DNA of 64,000 nucleotides, from contig SIBR01000009.1 in the NCBI GenBank assembly GCA_009695065.1, positions 1-64,000 on the forward strand. The letters are read 5' to 3'. Shown here piece by piece: positions 24,316-33,644 of the stretch; position 1 is the stretch's first letter, and every line of letters starts with the position of its first letter. Both the position numbers and the translations under genes were made by a program. This DNA comes from Opitutus sp. (lineage in GTDB: Bacteria; Verrucomicrobiota; Verrucomicrobiae; Opitutales; Opitutaceae). The notes below the pieces were generated by a model, which was not told the origin of the DNA, searched no databases, and saw only the letters and a program-made list of their open reading frames with translations.

Positions 24316-25544
24316 ACTACCGCGGCCTGCGCTGGGTGATCGTTTCCCTCGGGCTGGCCGGTCTGGCCGCCCGGGCGGGAGCAGCCGCACCGGCGCCGGT
24401 CCTGCTCATCTCGCTCGACGGATTTCGTTGGGACTACTGCGAACGGAACCCGGCGGAGACTCCGCATCTGCGGCGCCTCGCCCGCGAAGGCGTCTCCGCC
24501 CGCAGCCTGATCCCGACGTTCCCATCGCAAACGTTCACCAGCCACTACTCGATCGTGACGGGCCTTTACCCGGCGCACCACGGCATCATCGGCAATATTT
24601 TTTTCGATCCCGATCTCGGAGAGTTTTTCAACTACAAGACCGCGGCCGCCCAGCACGATCCCCGCTGGTGGGGCGGCGAACCGATCTGGATCACAGCGGT
24701 AAAACAGGGCCGGAAAAGCGCCTGTAATTTTTGGGTCGGCTCCGAAATCGCGTTTGGCAAATTCCGCGCCACGATCGCCAAGCCCTTCGATCTCAAAGCG
24801 ACGTTCGAAGCCCGGTGCGAGGAACTGTTCACCTGGCTGCGCCTGCCGGAGGACCAGCGACCGGCGATCATCACCTTCTATCTCGAAGAAACAAATTCCA
24901 CCGCCCACTATCAGGGCGTGGCGGCGGAGGCCACGCGGGCGGCGATCAAACTCCTCGACGAGCGCGTGGGCCGCATCGCGGCGCAGGCGCAGGGGGAAAA
25001 TATCCCGCTCAACCTCGTCATCGTCTCCGACCACGGCATGGCGACGACGGACGGCCAGACGCAGACGCTCATGCTCGACGACCATGTCGATCTGAAAACG
25101 GTGCAGGTGGACTTCGACGGCCCGCTGGCCGGATTGCGGCCGCTCGATGGCGACGTGGCGGCCCTGGTGCGGCGCCTCACGACCCTGCCGTCGACCCACA
25201 AGGTGTATCGGGCCGGGGATCTCCCGGCCCGCTGGCATTTGACCGGCAGCCACCGGATTCCGGACGTATGGATCGTGCCCGATCCCGGCTGGCGCATCCA
25301 GCGCCGCAGCGCGCTCGCCCGCACCCGGGACTATCGCCTGAAAGGCGAACACGGCTACGACAACGCCGCGGCCGTGATGCACGGGATCTTCATCGCGCAC
25401 GGCCCGGCCTTCAAATCGAACGCCACGATCGAGGCCGTGGAAAACATTCACGTCTACAATCTGCTCTGCGCGACCCTCGCTCTCATCCCGGCGCCGAACG
25501 ACGGCGACGACCGGTTGGTCAAAGCCGCCCTGCGAAAACCGTAG
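24312..25544 (+). CDS. Type I phosphodiesterase/nucleotide pyrophosphatase (NPP-like)
   Basis: A 410-residue exported alkaline-phosphatase-superfamily enzyme. After a signal peptide come metal ligand D36 in LLISLDGFRW, nucleophile T74 in FPSQTFTSHYS, VSDHGM, and GEHGYDN near the C-terminus, as in eukaryotic-type NPPs. The usual EPDxxGH metal motif reads EETNSTAHYQG here, with Asn195 where Asp is normal and His199 retained, which could change metal affinity. The ATG at 24312 overlaps the smr stop (ATGA). Confidence 0.9.
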   Translation: MNYRGLRWVIVSLGLAGLAARAGAAAPAPVLLISLDGFRWDYCERNPAETPHLRRLAREGVSARSLIPTFPSQTFTSHYSIVTGLYPAHHGIIGNIFFDPDLGEFFNYKTAAAQHDPRWWGGEPIWITAVKQGRKSACNFWVGSEIAFGKFRATIAKPFDLKATFEARCEELFTWLRLPEDQRPAIITFYLEETNSTAHYQGVAAEATRAAIKLLDERVGRIAAQAQGENIPLNLVIVSDHGMATTDGQTQTLMLDDHVDLKTVQVDFDGPLAGLRPLDGDVAALVRRLTTLPSTHKVYRAGDLPARWHLTGSHRIPDVWIVPDPGWRIQRRSALARTRDYRLKGEHGYDNAAAVMHGIFIAHGPAFKSNATIEAVENIHVYNLLCATLALIPAPNDGDDRLVKAALRKP

Positions 25545-25681
25545 GCGCCACCCGGCGCCGAAGTTCGCCAGCAACCCGGTTGCCGGCGAGCCGGTGAGGC
25601 ATGGCGCGGATGCCGGTTGAAACCCCGGCGCGGTCCGCCAAATTCCCCAAGCATGAATTCGATTCCGCCCCACTGACCCCG

Positions 25682-26131
25682 ATGCACGAGATCGATTACA
25701 AGATCCACGGCGACGACATGCAGTTTGTGGAAATCGAACTCGACCCCGCCGTAGTCTATCGCGAGCGGACCAGCCCCGCCACCCTGCTGCGGCGGGTCCG
25801 CACGTTCATGAACCGCAGCCTGGCCGGCATGCAGAACCTGCCCTCCGAACTGCGCCGCCTGGTGCGCCGGCTCGAGCGCGACGACCTGACGGTCAATCTC
25901 CAGCATCGCGGACTCGAGGACCACGATGACGCAATGAAGATCGCCGCCAATCGCATCGCCCTTGGAGTGATCATCGGTTCGCTCATCATCGGCTCCTCGC
26001 TCATCGTCACCACGGGCACGAAGCCCCTCTTGTTCGGCTATCCGATGCTCGGCATTGTCGGCTACCTGCTTTCGGCGCTGCTGGGCCTCTACGTCGTTTG
26101 GGACATCATCCGGCACGGCCGGCACAAGTGA
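25682..26131 (+). CDS. Chimeric ORF: AIM24-type N-terminus fused to UbiB-type C-terminus
   Basis: 149 residues from ATG 25682. The first 23 or so (MHEIDYKIHGDDMQFVEIEL) are the typical start of AIM24/TIGR00266 proteins. The remainder, from about residue 27, is the tail of an ABC1/UbiB kinase: ERTSPATLLRR, LPSELRRLVRRLERDDL, the LQHRGLEDHDDA block and two membrane helices (IALGVIIGSLIIGSSLIV and LGIVGYLLSALLGLYVVWDI). The body of both parent proteins is missing, so neither activity can remain. The simplest explanation is a deletion between two adjacent genes that left an in-frame junction near residue 24. The frame is also open upstream to 25601. Confidence 0.75.
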   Translation: MHEIDYKIHGDDMQFVEIELDPAVVYRERTSPATLLRRVRTFMNRSLAGMQNLPSELRRLVRRLERDDLTVNLQHRGLEDHDDAMKIAANRIALGVIIGSLIIGSSLIVTTGTKPLLFGYPMLGIVGYLLSALLGLYVVWDIIRHGRHK

Positions 26132-26187
26132 GCGATCGCCGCGTCCGGCTTGTCGGCGGGCGTTTCGCCGCGTAGGATACCGGATTC

Positions 26188-28761
26188 ATGTCTGTTCCCT
26201 CCCCGCTTGCCACGACTGACCCGCTTCCCGCGCGAGCCCTCGCGCGTCCGGAGTTGCTCGCGCCCGCCGGGGATTGGGAATGCGCGCGAGCCGCCGTCGA
26301 GAGCGGGGCCGACGCCATCTATTTCGGCCTCGAACGCTTCAATGCGCGGATGCGCGCGAAGAATTTCACCCAGGCCGACCTCCCGGCCTTGATGGAATTT
26401 CTCCACCGGCGCGGCGTGCGGGGCTACGTCACGTTCAACACGCTGGTCTTCACCAACGAGCTGGCCGCGGCAGAGGATTACCTGCGCACCATCATCGCCG
26501 CCGGCGTCGACGCCGCCATTGTCCAGGACATCGGCATCTGCCGCATGATCCGGGCGCTGTCGCCCGATTTTCCGATCCACGGCTCGACGCAAATGACGAT
26601 CACGAGTGCCGCCGGCGTCGAGTTCGCCCGCGAACTCGGGGCGCAACTCGTGGTGCTCGCCCGCGAGAACTCGATCGCCGAGATCGAAAAGATCCGGCAG
26701 GCGGCCCCAACGCCACTCCCGCTCGAGGTCTTCGTGCACGGCGCCCTTTGCGTCGCCTACTCCGGCCAATGCCTCACGAGCGAATCGCTGGGGGGGCGGT
26801 CCGCCAATCGCGGCGAGTGTGCCCAGGCCTGCCGGCTGCCCTACGATCTCATCGCCGATGGCAAGCAGGTCGACCTCGGCGACCGCCGCTACCTGCTAAG
26901 CCCGCAGGACCTCGCCGGCCTCGACGTCCTGCCGGACCTCGTCCGCGCCGGCGTCAGCTCGCTGAAAATCGAGGGCCGGCTCAAGTCGCCCGAATATGTG
27001 GCGAGCATCACCCGCGTTTACCGGCAGGCCCTCGACCGGATCTTCGCCGCCACCCCCGGGACGCCGCCCCCGGCCAACGAAGTCAAATCGGCGCGCTACG
27101 AGCTCGAGATGAGTTTCTCCCGCGGGCTCCACACCGGCTGGTTCCGCGGCATCAACAATCAGGAACTCGCGCATGCCCGCTTCGGCACCAAGCGCGGCGT
27201 CTTCCTCGGCGAAGTGACCGCCGTCGGCCACGAGTCGGCCACGCTGCGGCTCGTCGCACCGCTCAAGCCCGGCGACGGGCTCGTCTTCGACGCCGGCAAA
27301 CCCGACGAACGCGAGGAGGGCGGCCGGGTCTATCAAGTCGAGCCGCGCGGCGCCGGCGGCGAAAGCACGCTGCGCTTCGGCCACGGCGACATCGACTGGC
27401 GCCGCGTCCGCGTCGGCCAGTTCGTCTGGAAAACCAACGACCCCGCCCTCGACCGCGAGGTGCGCGCCACCTTTGCCGGCGACGCCATCCGCCACCAACG
27501 TCCGATTACCCTGGAGCTGCACGGCCGCGCCGGTACTCCGCTGACGCTCATCGCCAGCGACGGACTCGGCCACGTCGCGAAATTGGAATCGTCCCTCCCG
27601 CTTTCCTCCGCCGAGCGGCAGCCGCTCACCCCCGAACGCCTGCGCGAACAACTCGGCCGGCTCGGCGCCACGCCTTTCAAACTGGGTGAGCTGAAATCGT
27701 TCATCGAAGGTGAAGTCATCCTGCCCGTCAGCGAGCTGAACCGGATGCGCCGCGACATCGTGGTCGAGCTGGACCGTTTGCGGCGTCAGCCGCAGCGCTG
27801 GCAGACCACGGAGCTGCGGCAGCCCGATTTCCCGCGCGGCGCGGCCTCTTCCCGCTCGCCGGAACTGATCGCGGTCATCCGCCTGCTCGAGCAACTCGAC
27901 GCCGCCTGGCAGGCCGGCGCCCGCACGATCTATTGCGAATTCGAAAACCCTAAACACTACCGCGACGCGGTGGCGCGCTTTCGCGAATTACAGGCCGGCG
28001 ACTCCGCCGTGGATCGACCGGAAACTCCGCGCCCGCCTGCCACGATCTGGGTCGCTCCGCCGCGGATCTTCAAGCCGGGCGAGGAATGGATCCTGCAACA
28101 AGTACGCTCCAGCAACGCCGACGGCTACCTGGTGCGAAACTACGACCACCTCGCGTTCTTCGCCAAGGACCGGAAGCGCGGCGACTTCTCGCTCAACGTG
28201 GCGAACCCGTGGACCGCGAACTATTTTCTACAAAGGTTCGGGCTCGAACGCGTCACCGCCAGCTACGACCTCAACGCCGTGCAGCTCGAAGCGCTGCTGC
28301 AAGCGGCCCCCGGCACGAATTTCGACCTCACGATTCACCAGCACATGCCGATGTTTCACATGGAGCATTGCGTGTTTTGCGCCTTTCTCTCCACCGGCAA
28401 GGACTACCGCGATTGCGGCCGGCCGTGCGACACCCACCGCGTGGCATTGCGCGACCGGGTGGGCGCCGAGTTGCCGCTCAAGGCCGACGCCGGCTGCCGC
28501 AACACCGTGTTCAACAACCGCGCGCAGTCCGGCGCCGAATACGTCGGGCGCCTCATCGAGTTGGGCGCCCGGAGTTTTCGTGTGGAATTCGTCAACGAGC
28601 CGGCCGACGAGGTCGTCCGGACGCTCGCCCGCTACGGCCGGTTGCTGCGGGGCGAGATCACCGGGGCGGAACTCTGGCGGGAACTGAAGCTGATCAACCA
28701 ATTGGGCGTCACCCGCGGGCAGATGGAAGCGTCACCGCAAGTGATCGCGAAAAAACGCTAA
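26188..28761 (+). CDS. Peptidase U32-family protein (RNA hydroxylation type)
   Basis: An 857-residue U32 protein. It starts with the family block RPELLAPAGDWECARAAVESGADAIYFGL, then YVTFNTL, IHGSTQMTITSAAG and the Cys-rich signature CVAYSGQCLTSESLGGRSANRGECAQACRLPY. The C-terminal half has a second Cys cluster (HCVFCAFLSTGKDYRDCGRPC). E. coli relatives RlhA and TrhP hydroxylate rRNA or tRNA pyrimidines and use such Cys residues; the full-length two-part design matches the long RlhA-like class with a DUF3656-type region. Which RNA is modified is unknown. A hairpin lies just downstream. Confidence 0.88.
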   Translation: MSVPSPLATTDPLPARALARPELLAPAGDWECARAAVESGADAIYFGLERFNARMRAKNFTQADLPALMEFLHRRGVRGYVTFNTLVFTNELAAAEDYLRTIIAAGVDAAIVQDIGICRMIRALSPDFPIHGSTQMTITSAAGVEFARELGAQLVVLARENSIAEIEKIRQAAPTPLPLEVFVHGALCVAYSGQCLTSESLGGRSANRGECAQACRLPYDLIADGKQVDLGDRRYLLSPQDLAGLDVLPDLVRAGVSSLKIEGRLKSPEYVASITRVYRQALDRIFAATPGTPPPANEVKSARYELEMSFSRGLHTGWFRGINNQELAHARFGTKRGVFLGEVTAVGHESATLRLVAPLKPGDGLVFDAGKPDEREEGGRVYQVEPRGAGGESTLRFGHGDIDWRRVRVGQFVWKTNDPALDREVRATFAGDAIRHQRPITLELHGRAGTPLTLIASDGLGHVAKLESSLPLSSAERQPLTPERLREQLGRLGATPFKLGELKSFIEGEVILPVSELNRMRRDIVVELDRLRRQPQRWQTTELRQPDFPRGAASSRSPELIAVIRLLEQLDAAWQAGARTIYCEFENPKHYRDAVARFRELQAGDSAVDRPETPRPPATIWVAPPRIFKPGEEWILQQVRSSNADGYLVRNYDHLAFFAKDRKRGDFSLNVANPWTANYFLQRFGLERVTASYDLNAVQLEALLQAAPGTNFDLTIHQHMPMFHMEHCVFCAFLSTGKDYRDCGRPCDTHRVALRDRVGAELPLKADAGCRNTVFNNRAQSGAEYVGRLIELGARSFRVEFVNEPADEVVRTLARYGRLLRGEITGAELWRELKLINQLGVTRGQMEASPQVIAKKR

Positions 28762-28801
28762 CCGGACCGCCCGAGCGCCGCCCGGCCAGAACCGAAAACA
28801 A

Positions 28802-28827
28802 GGCGGGATCGCTTGCGCGATCCCGCC
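28802..28827. terminator. Strong hairpin downstream of the U32 gene
   Basis: GGCGGGATCGC-TTGC-GCGATCCCGCC is a perfect 11-bp stem with a 4-base loop, 40 bp after the U32 stop codon. No T-run follows on the plus strand; on the minus strand the stem would be followed by TTGTTTT. It could terminate or protect the upstream mRNA. Confidence 0.45.
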
Positions 28828-29077
28828 AGGTCCAGCTTCAACGTGGCCATCGCACGGGCGGAGCCCGCACGAGGCGCACCCCTCTCTGACCAGCCGCTCC
28901 ACCGGGAGTTCCACTGCGGCAAGCGGCGTGGGCCGGAACGTTTACCACGGTTCCCCCACCCCATCGCGACCGAGTCAATCGAGGGCTCGGAGGCTGAATC
29001 ACTCGTGCCCCGACGGCGGAAAATTTTCTTGTGTCGAAGTCGTCGGCAACCCCCTCTAGCCCGTCCTCCAACCACCG
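28828..29077. other. Intergenic stretch before the NMP kinase gene
   Basis: About 250 bp without a credible gene between the hairpin and the kinase start. I see no repeats, RNA gene or clear promoter; TTTTCTTGTGTCG at about 29025 is the only AT-richer patch. Confidence 0.4.
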
Positions 29078-30298
29078 ATGTCTCCGCCTGTTGTCACTCC
29101 TTCGCCGGCCAGCCCTCCCACGCCCAACAAGCTGAGCGACCTGGAGATCAAGGATGCCCAGCTGATTTTTGGTTCGGTCTGGCAGGACCTCGAAGCGGAT
29201 TTCGGCCGGGAGAATCTGCGATTCCCCAAGGAGATCATTCTACTCGGCGGCGCCCCCGGTTCGGGCAAGGGCACGAATACGGCGTTCATCACGCGCAGCC
29301 GCGGCCTGACCTGCGCCCCGGTCGTGATCAGCGCGTTGCTCGATTCGCCGGAAGCCAAGGCGCTGAAAGACGCGGGCATCATGGTCGGCGACCGCGAAGT
29401 CGTCCGCCTCCTCTTGCGGCAGTTACTGCGCAAGGAGTATCAGAACGGTGTCATCCTCGACGGTTTTCCCCGCACCAACGTGCAGGTGGAGTGCCTGAAG
29501 CTGCTCGTCGACCAGATGCACGGCCTGCGCCGCGAGTTTTACACCACTCCGCTCAGCATCCATTTTCGCCAGCCCACGATCCACATCATGGTCCTGTTCG
29601 TGGACGAGAAGGAGTCGATCGCGCGACAGCTCAAGCGCGGGCGCGAGACGGTGGCGCACAATGAAGAGGTGAAGCGCACCGGCATCGGCGAGCTGATGGA
29701 GGACCGGCCGACGGACCACGATGAAACTCTGGCCCGGCGGCGTTACCGCGTTTTTAAGGAGCAGACGTGGGATGCCCTGCAATCGCTGAAGGAAATCTTC
29801 CACTACCACTTCATCAATGCGCAGGGCCCGATCGACGAGGTGGAGCAGAACATCCTCCGCGAGCTCGAATACCAGAGCACCTTGGAGCTCGATCCGCGCA
29901 CCGTGGAACGGCTGCGGGGCGTGCCCGTGGCGAGCGAGATCATCGTCCACGCCCGGCAGGAACTGGTGAAGCGCCTCGACACCTATGAACTCGAGAGTAG
30001 TCCGCTGTTCGCGAAGGTTGTCGGGTTCATCGAAAAGAAGATCATCCCGATCGTGCTGCGGCACGCGATCTCCGGCACCGCCCACATCAACACCGAGGAG
30101 GCCGTGCTCGAGGATCCCGTGGCCCTCGTGATGTTGATCGATGTATTTTCCGAGCGGGGCTACCACGCGGACGTCGACATCCATCGCATCGAGGTGCCCG
30201 AGCGGGTCGATTTCTCCACGGGTAAGATCACCTGCCGGACCAAGAAGGTTTTCCGGATCCAGATCCGTTTCCAAGGCTCCGAAATCAGGCGCGGATAA
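29078..30298 (+). CDS. Adenylate-kinase-like NMP kinase with long C-terminal extension
   Basis: A 406-residue protein. Residues 50-230 resemble adenylate kinase: P-loop GGAPGSGKGT (57-66), NMP-binding helices, GVILDGFPRT, and a lid region DRPTDHDETLARRRYRVF ending in a helix where IFHYHFINAQGPIDEV resembles the kinase terminus. A 20-residue Pro-rich N-terminal tail precedes it. Residues about 250-406 (from DPRTVERLRGVPVASEI) form an extra domain I do not recognise, unusual for an enzyme family of about 215 residues. It may be a nucleotide kinase with a regulatory or binding domain. It is convergent with the permease gene at 30310. Confidence 0.8.
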   Translation: MSPPVVTPSPASPPTPNKLSDLEIKDAQLIFGSVWQDLEADFGRENLRFPKEIILLGGAPGSGKGTNTAFITRSRGLTCAPVVISALLDSPEAKALKDAGIMVGDREVVRLLLRQLLRKEYQNGVILDGFPRTNVQVECLKLLVDQMHGLRREFYTTPLSIHFRQPTIHIMVLFVDEKESIARQLKRGRETVAHNEEVKRTGIGELMEDRPTDHDETLARRRYRVFKEQTWDALQSLKEIFHYHFINAQGPIDEVEQNILRELEYQSTLELDPRTVERLRGVPVASEIIVHARQELVKRLDTYELESSPLFAKVVGFIEKKIIPIVLRHAISGTAHINTEEAVLEDPVALVMLIDVFSERGYHADVDIHRIEVPERVDFSTGKITCRTKKVFRIQIRFQGSEIRRG

Positions 30299-30309
30299 CG
30301 CCCCGCGCG

Positions 30310-31536
30310 TTACTCGTAGCGAAGCGCCTCGATCGGATCGAGCGATGCGGCTTTCCACGCGGGGTAAAATCCGAAGGTAATGCCGATCGCGGAGCACACG
30401 ACCAGGCCCGCCACGGCCCAGCCCCACGGGAAGACCGCCGCTGCATTGAGCACGTGCGCTCCAATGTTGCCGCCCACGACGCCAAAAATAACGCCCGCCA
30501 GCCCGCCCGTCAGGGAGAGCACGACGGCTTCGAGCAGAAACTGCACGAGGATGTCTTTCTTCTTCGCTCCGATGCTCTTGCGGATGCCGATCTCCTTCGT
30601 GCGCTCCGTGACGCTGACGAGCATGATGTTCATCACCCCGACGCCCGAGGCGAGCAACGCAATGGCGCTGATGACGAAGGCGCCGATCGCGACGACGCCG
30701 GCGATTTCGTTGAAAGCCTCGATCAGCGAGTCGTTCGAGTAGACTTCGAAATTGTTGGGCGATTCCGGACCCAGCTTGCGCACGACGCGCATGGCCCCGA
30801 TCGCGGCATCCTGCGTGTCGCTCATCGTCGCCTGATCCGGCGCCTGCACGTTGATCCCGACGGAACGCCACGAGCGGCCGTAAACTTCCAAGTACTGCGT
30901 GATCGGAATGATCGCCGAACTATCCTGACTCTCGCCGAATGAGGCCCCCTTGGCCGCCATCAGACCGATCACGGTGTAGGTCTGGCCGTCGAGCCGGACG
31001 CTTTTCCCGAGCGGGTCCTCGTTGAGGAAAATCCGCTTCACGATGTCGTCACCGAGAATGACGACCGCCCGGCCGAATTCGACGTCGTCCGAGCCGAGAT
31101 TGCGGCCGGCCGAGATGTCATAGTTGCGGCTGGCCATGAAATTCTCGTCCGTCCCGACCAGCATGACATTCGGGTTCGTGCGCCGGTCGAGAAAACTGAC
31201 GCGACGGCCGCGGTTGCGCAGCGAGAGGCTGATCTCCGCCGTGCCGGCCATGAGCTCGCGAAAGCGCGTCGCCTGCGCATAGGTGATGTCGCGACGGTTG
31301 CGAAAGCGGTTCCAGGGATTCGTGAAACTGATCCCCGGAAACTTGCTGATTTGAAAACTGTTCGCGCCCAGCTGATTCAATCCGTCCTCGATCGAGCCGC
31401 GCAGGCCGGTGATGACAGTCATCACCCCGATCACCGAAAACACGCCCACGGCAATGCCGAGCATGGTGAGCGCGGAGCGCAACTTGTTCGCCGAGAGCGA
31501 GGCCAGGGCGAGGCGGAGGATTTCGGTGCTGATCAT
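30310..31536 (-). CDS. MacB-like ABC transporter permease (second subunit)
   Basis: A 408-residue permease with a MacB_PCD periplasmic domain and FtsX domain. One helix lies at the start (SANKLRSALTMLGIAVGVFSVIGVMTV), a periplasmic domain of about 220 residues follows, then three C-terminal helices with SVTERTKEIGIRKSIGAKK and ending SLDPIEALRYE. ATG 31536 overlaps the stop of the preceding permease by 4 bp, which fixes the start. Together with its paralogue it probably makes a heterodimeric export pump with the ATPase at 32807 and adaptor at 33645. Confidence 0.9.
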   Translation of the reverse strand: MISTEILRLALASLSANKLRSALTMLGIAVGVFSVIGVMTVITGLRGSIEDGLNQLGANSFQISKFPGISFTNPWNRFRNRRDITYAQATRFRELMAGTAEISLSLRNRGRRVSFLDRRTNPNVMLVGTDENFMASRNYDISAGRNLGSDDVEFGRAVVILGDDIVKRIFLNEDPLGKSVRLDGQTYTVIGLMAAKGASFGESQDSSAIIPITQYLEVYGRSWRSVGINVQAPDQATMSDTQDAAIGAMRVVRKLGPESPNNFEVYSNDSLIEAFNEIAGVVAIGAFVISAIALLASGVGVMNIMLVSVTERTKEIGIRKSIGAKKKDILVQFLLEAVVLSLTGGLAGVIFGVVGGNIGAHVLNAAAVFPWGWAVAGLVVCSAIGITFGFYPAWKAASLDPIEALRYE

Positions 31537-32780
31537 TCGTAACGCAACGCCACCACCGGATCGAGTTTGCTGGCCTGCCACGCCGGGGCAAAGCCGCTGA
31601 AGATGCCCGTGAGTACGGAAATGGTCAGGCCGACCACCACCAGTCCCACCGAAAAGACGAGGGGAAACGACGGCGCAATGACGCCTACGAGGCTCGTCAA
31701 CCCGGCGGCCAGCGCGAGGCCGGCCAGCCCGCCCACAAAGCAAATCGACACCGCCTCCACCAGAAACTGCAGGAGAATCGTCCGGCGCCGCGCGCCCAGC
31801 GCCTTGCGCGTGCCGATCTCCTTCGTGCGTTCCTTCACGCTCACATAGGTGATGTTCATGATGCCGATCGCGCCGACAAAGAGCGCCAGGCCGGTGATGA
31901 ACAGGCCGGCAAGCGCGATGCCGTTCTTGATCGGATCGAGCCGCGCGCGAATCGTACCCTGCTCGTTGATTTCGAAATCGTCGCGCCGCTCCGGACTGAG
32001 CTGCCGGATGCGGCGCATCAACCCGCGCAGTTCATCGCGGGCGTCGTTCATGCGGGTGGTATCCACCTGCACCCGCACCTCGCCGCCGTCGCCCAGACGG
32101 TAGTAGCGCCGGTAGGTCGTCAACGGCATCGCCACGAGCGAATCCCAGCTGAACAACCCGAGGAAACTCCCCTGCCGCGCCACGACACCGATCACCTGAA
32201 AATTATGGTCGCGGATACGCACGGTTTTTCCCACGGCCGACTCGACCGGGAAAAGCGCGTCGGCGACATCGAAGCCGATCACCGCGACATTGCGGCCGGA
32301 CTGCGCTTCGAAATCGCTGAAGAAACGGCCTTCCTTCATGTCCGACCGGGTGATGCGCGAATAGTCGGACGACGTGCCGAGCGTATAGATATTGTTCAAC
32401 CGATACTCGCCGCGGACGATGTTGGTGCCCCGTTGCGCCGTCGGGACTGCGATCTTCAGATTGCTCTCGGGATGGGTCGCGATCCATTCGTTGATCTGCC
32501 GCGCGTAGTCGAAACGGATGGGCCGCCGGTTGCGCAGATTCCACCAGTCGTCCACGTCGCGCCACGGCCACTTGGTGACGTAAAGGATGTCGTCGCCAAA
32601 CCCCGCAAAGCTGCGATCCACCCCGGCATCGATGCCGCGGATCGCGGTGCCCATGAGCGTGACGGCGACGATGCCGATGATCACGCCGAGCGCCGTGAGC
32701 GCCGAACGGAGCTTGTTCGCCCGGATCTGGGCGAAGGCGATCCGGATGGACTCGTTTAGCTCGTATAAAAAGCGCCGCAT
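31533..32780 (-). CDS. MacB-like ABC transporter permease (first subunit)
   Basis: A 415-residue permease paralogous to its downstream neighbour. RANKLRSALTALGVIIGIVAVTLMGTAI forms the first helix. The periplasmic domain is followed by VKERTKEIGTRKALGARRR and FSGFAPAWQASKLDPVVALRYE. The identical design and 4-bp overlap suggest duplication within the operon. The ATPase gene ends 26 bp upstream. Confidence 0.9.
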   Translation of the reverse strand: MRRFLYELNESIRIAFAQIRANKLRSALTALGVIIGIVAVTLMGTAIRGIDAGVDRSFAGFGDDILYVTKWPWRDVDDWWNLRNRRPIRFDYARQINEWIATHPESNLKIAVPTAQRGTNIVRGEYRLNNIYTLGTSSDYSRITRSDMKEGRFFSDFEAQSGRNVAVIGFDVADALFPVESAVGKTVRIRDHNFQVIGVVARQGSFLGLFSWDSLVAMPLTTYRRYYRLGDGGEVRVQVDTTRMNDARDELRGLMRRIRQLSPERRDDFEINEQGTIRARLDPIKNGIALAGLFITGLALFVGAIGIMNITYVSVKERTKEIGTRKALGARRRTILLQFLVEAVSICFVGGLAGLALAAGLTSLVGVIAPSFPLVFSVGLVVVGLTISVLTGIFSGFAPAWQASKLDPVVALRYE

Positions 32781-32806
32781 GGAAACGCGCCCCGGGGGCG
32801 CCCGCC

Positions 32807-33565
32807 TCAGTGGTGATGAGGCTGGGACAGGTGGGACGGCCCGTCCGACTCGATCAACCCATCGCGCAATCGCACGATGCGCCGGGCATGCTGCGCAACG
32901 TGCTCCTCGTGGGTGACGACGATCAGCGTGTTGCCCTCGGCGTAAAGCTGCTCGAAGAGATTCATGATCTCGACGCCGGTCTTGGAGTCCAGGTTCCCCG
33001 TCGGCTCGTCGGCCAGGATGATTGAAGGCCGCGTCACGAGCGCGCGCGCGATCGCCACACGCTGGCGCTGGCCGCCGGATAGCTCGTTGGGCCGGTGGTG
33101 CAGGCGGCTGCCAAGGCCAACACTCTCGAGCGCCTCGCGGGCGCGTTCGATCCGCTCAAGCTTGGGCACGCCGGCATAAATCAGCGGCAGCTCGACGTTG
33201 TGCAGCGCATTCGAGCGCGGCAACAAGTTGAAAGTCTGGAATACGAAGCCGATCTCGCGATTGCGAATCTCCGCCAGCTCATCGTCGACCATGGTCGCCA
33301 CGTTCTTCCCCGCGAATTCGTAACGACCGTCGGTCGGCGTATCGAGACAGCCGAGCATGTTCATGAGCGTCGATTTGCCGGAGCCGGACGGCCCCATGAC
33401 GGCGAGGTACTCGTTGCGCCGGATGCCGAGGGCAATCCCGCGCAGCGCGTGAATCGTTTCGGAGCCCATTTTGTAGAGCTTCGTGACGTTTTCGATTTCG
33501 ATGACGAGCGCACCCGGCGGACGAATGATGCGGGGCTCGGCAGGGACAACGGCAGGGGGAATCAT
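32807..33565 (-). CDS. MacB/LolD-type ABC transporter ATP-binding protein
   Basis: A 252-residue ATPase. After a 20-residue Pro-rich leader come [13 protein letters not shown], Walker [20 protein letters not shown]-loop [10 protein letters not shown], signature [15 protein letters not shown], Walker [13 protein letters not shown] and the switch His of [12 protein letters not shown]. This places it in the MacB/LolD/FtsE class that drives mechanotransmission rather than uptake. It is separate from the permeases, unlike canonical MacB, which is one chain. Confidence 0.93.
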   Translation of the reverse strand: MIPPAVVPAEPRIIRPPGALVIEIENVTKLYKMGSETIHALRGIALGIRRNEYLAVMGPSGSGKSTLMNMLGCLDTPTDGRYEFAGKNVATMVDDELAEIRNREIGFVFQTFNLLPRSNALHNVELPLIYAGVPKLERIERAREALESVGLGSRLHHRPNELSGGQRQRVAIARALVTRPSIILADEPTGNLDSKTGVEIMNLFEQLYAEGNTLIVVTHEEHVAQHARRIVRLRDGLIESDGPSHLSQPHHH

Positions 33566-33644
33566 GGGCTGGCGGGAGAGTGATTACGGGAAGGAGAGGG
33601 AACGCCGAGGATGATGACGGCCGGACGCCCCGGACGCACAAACG

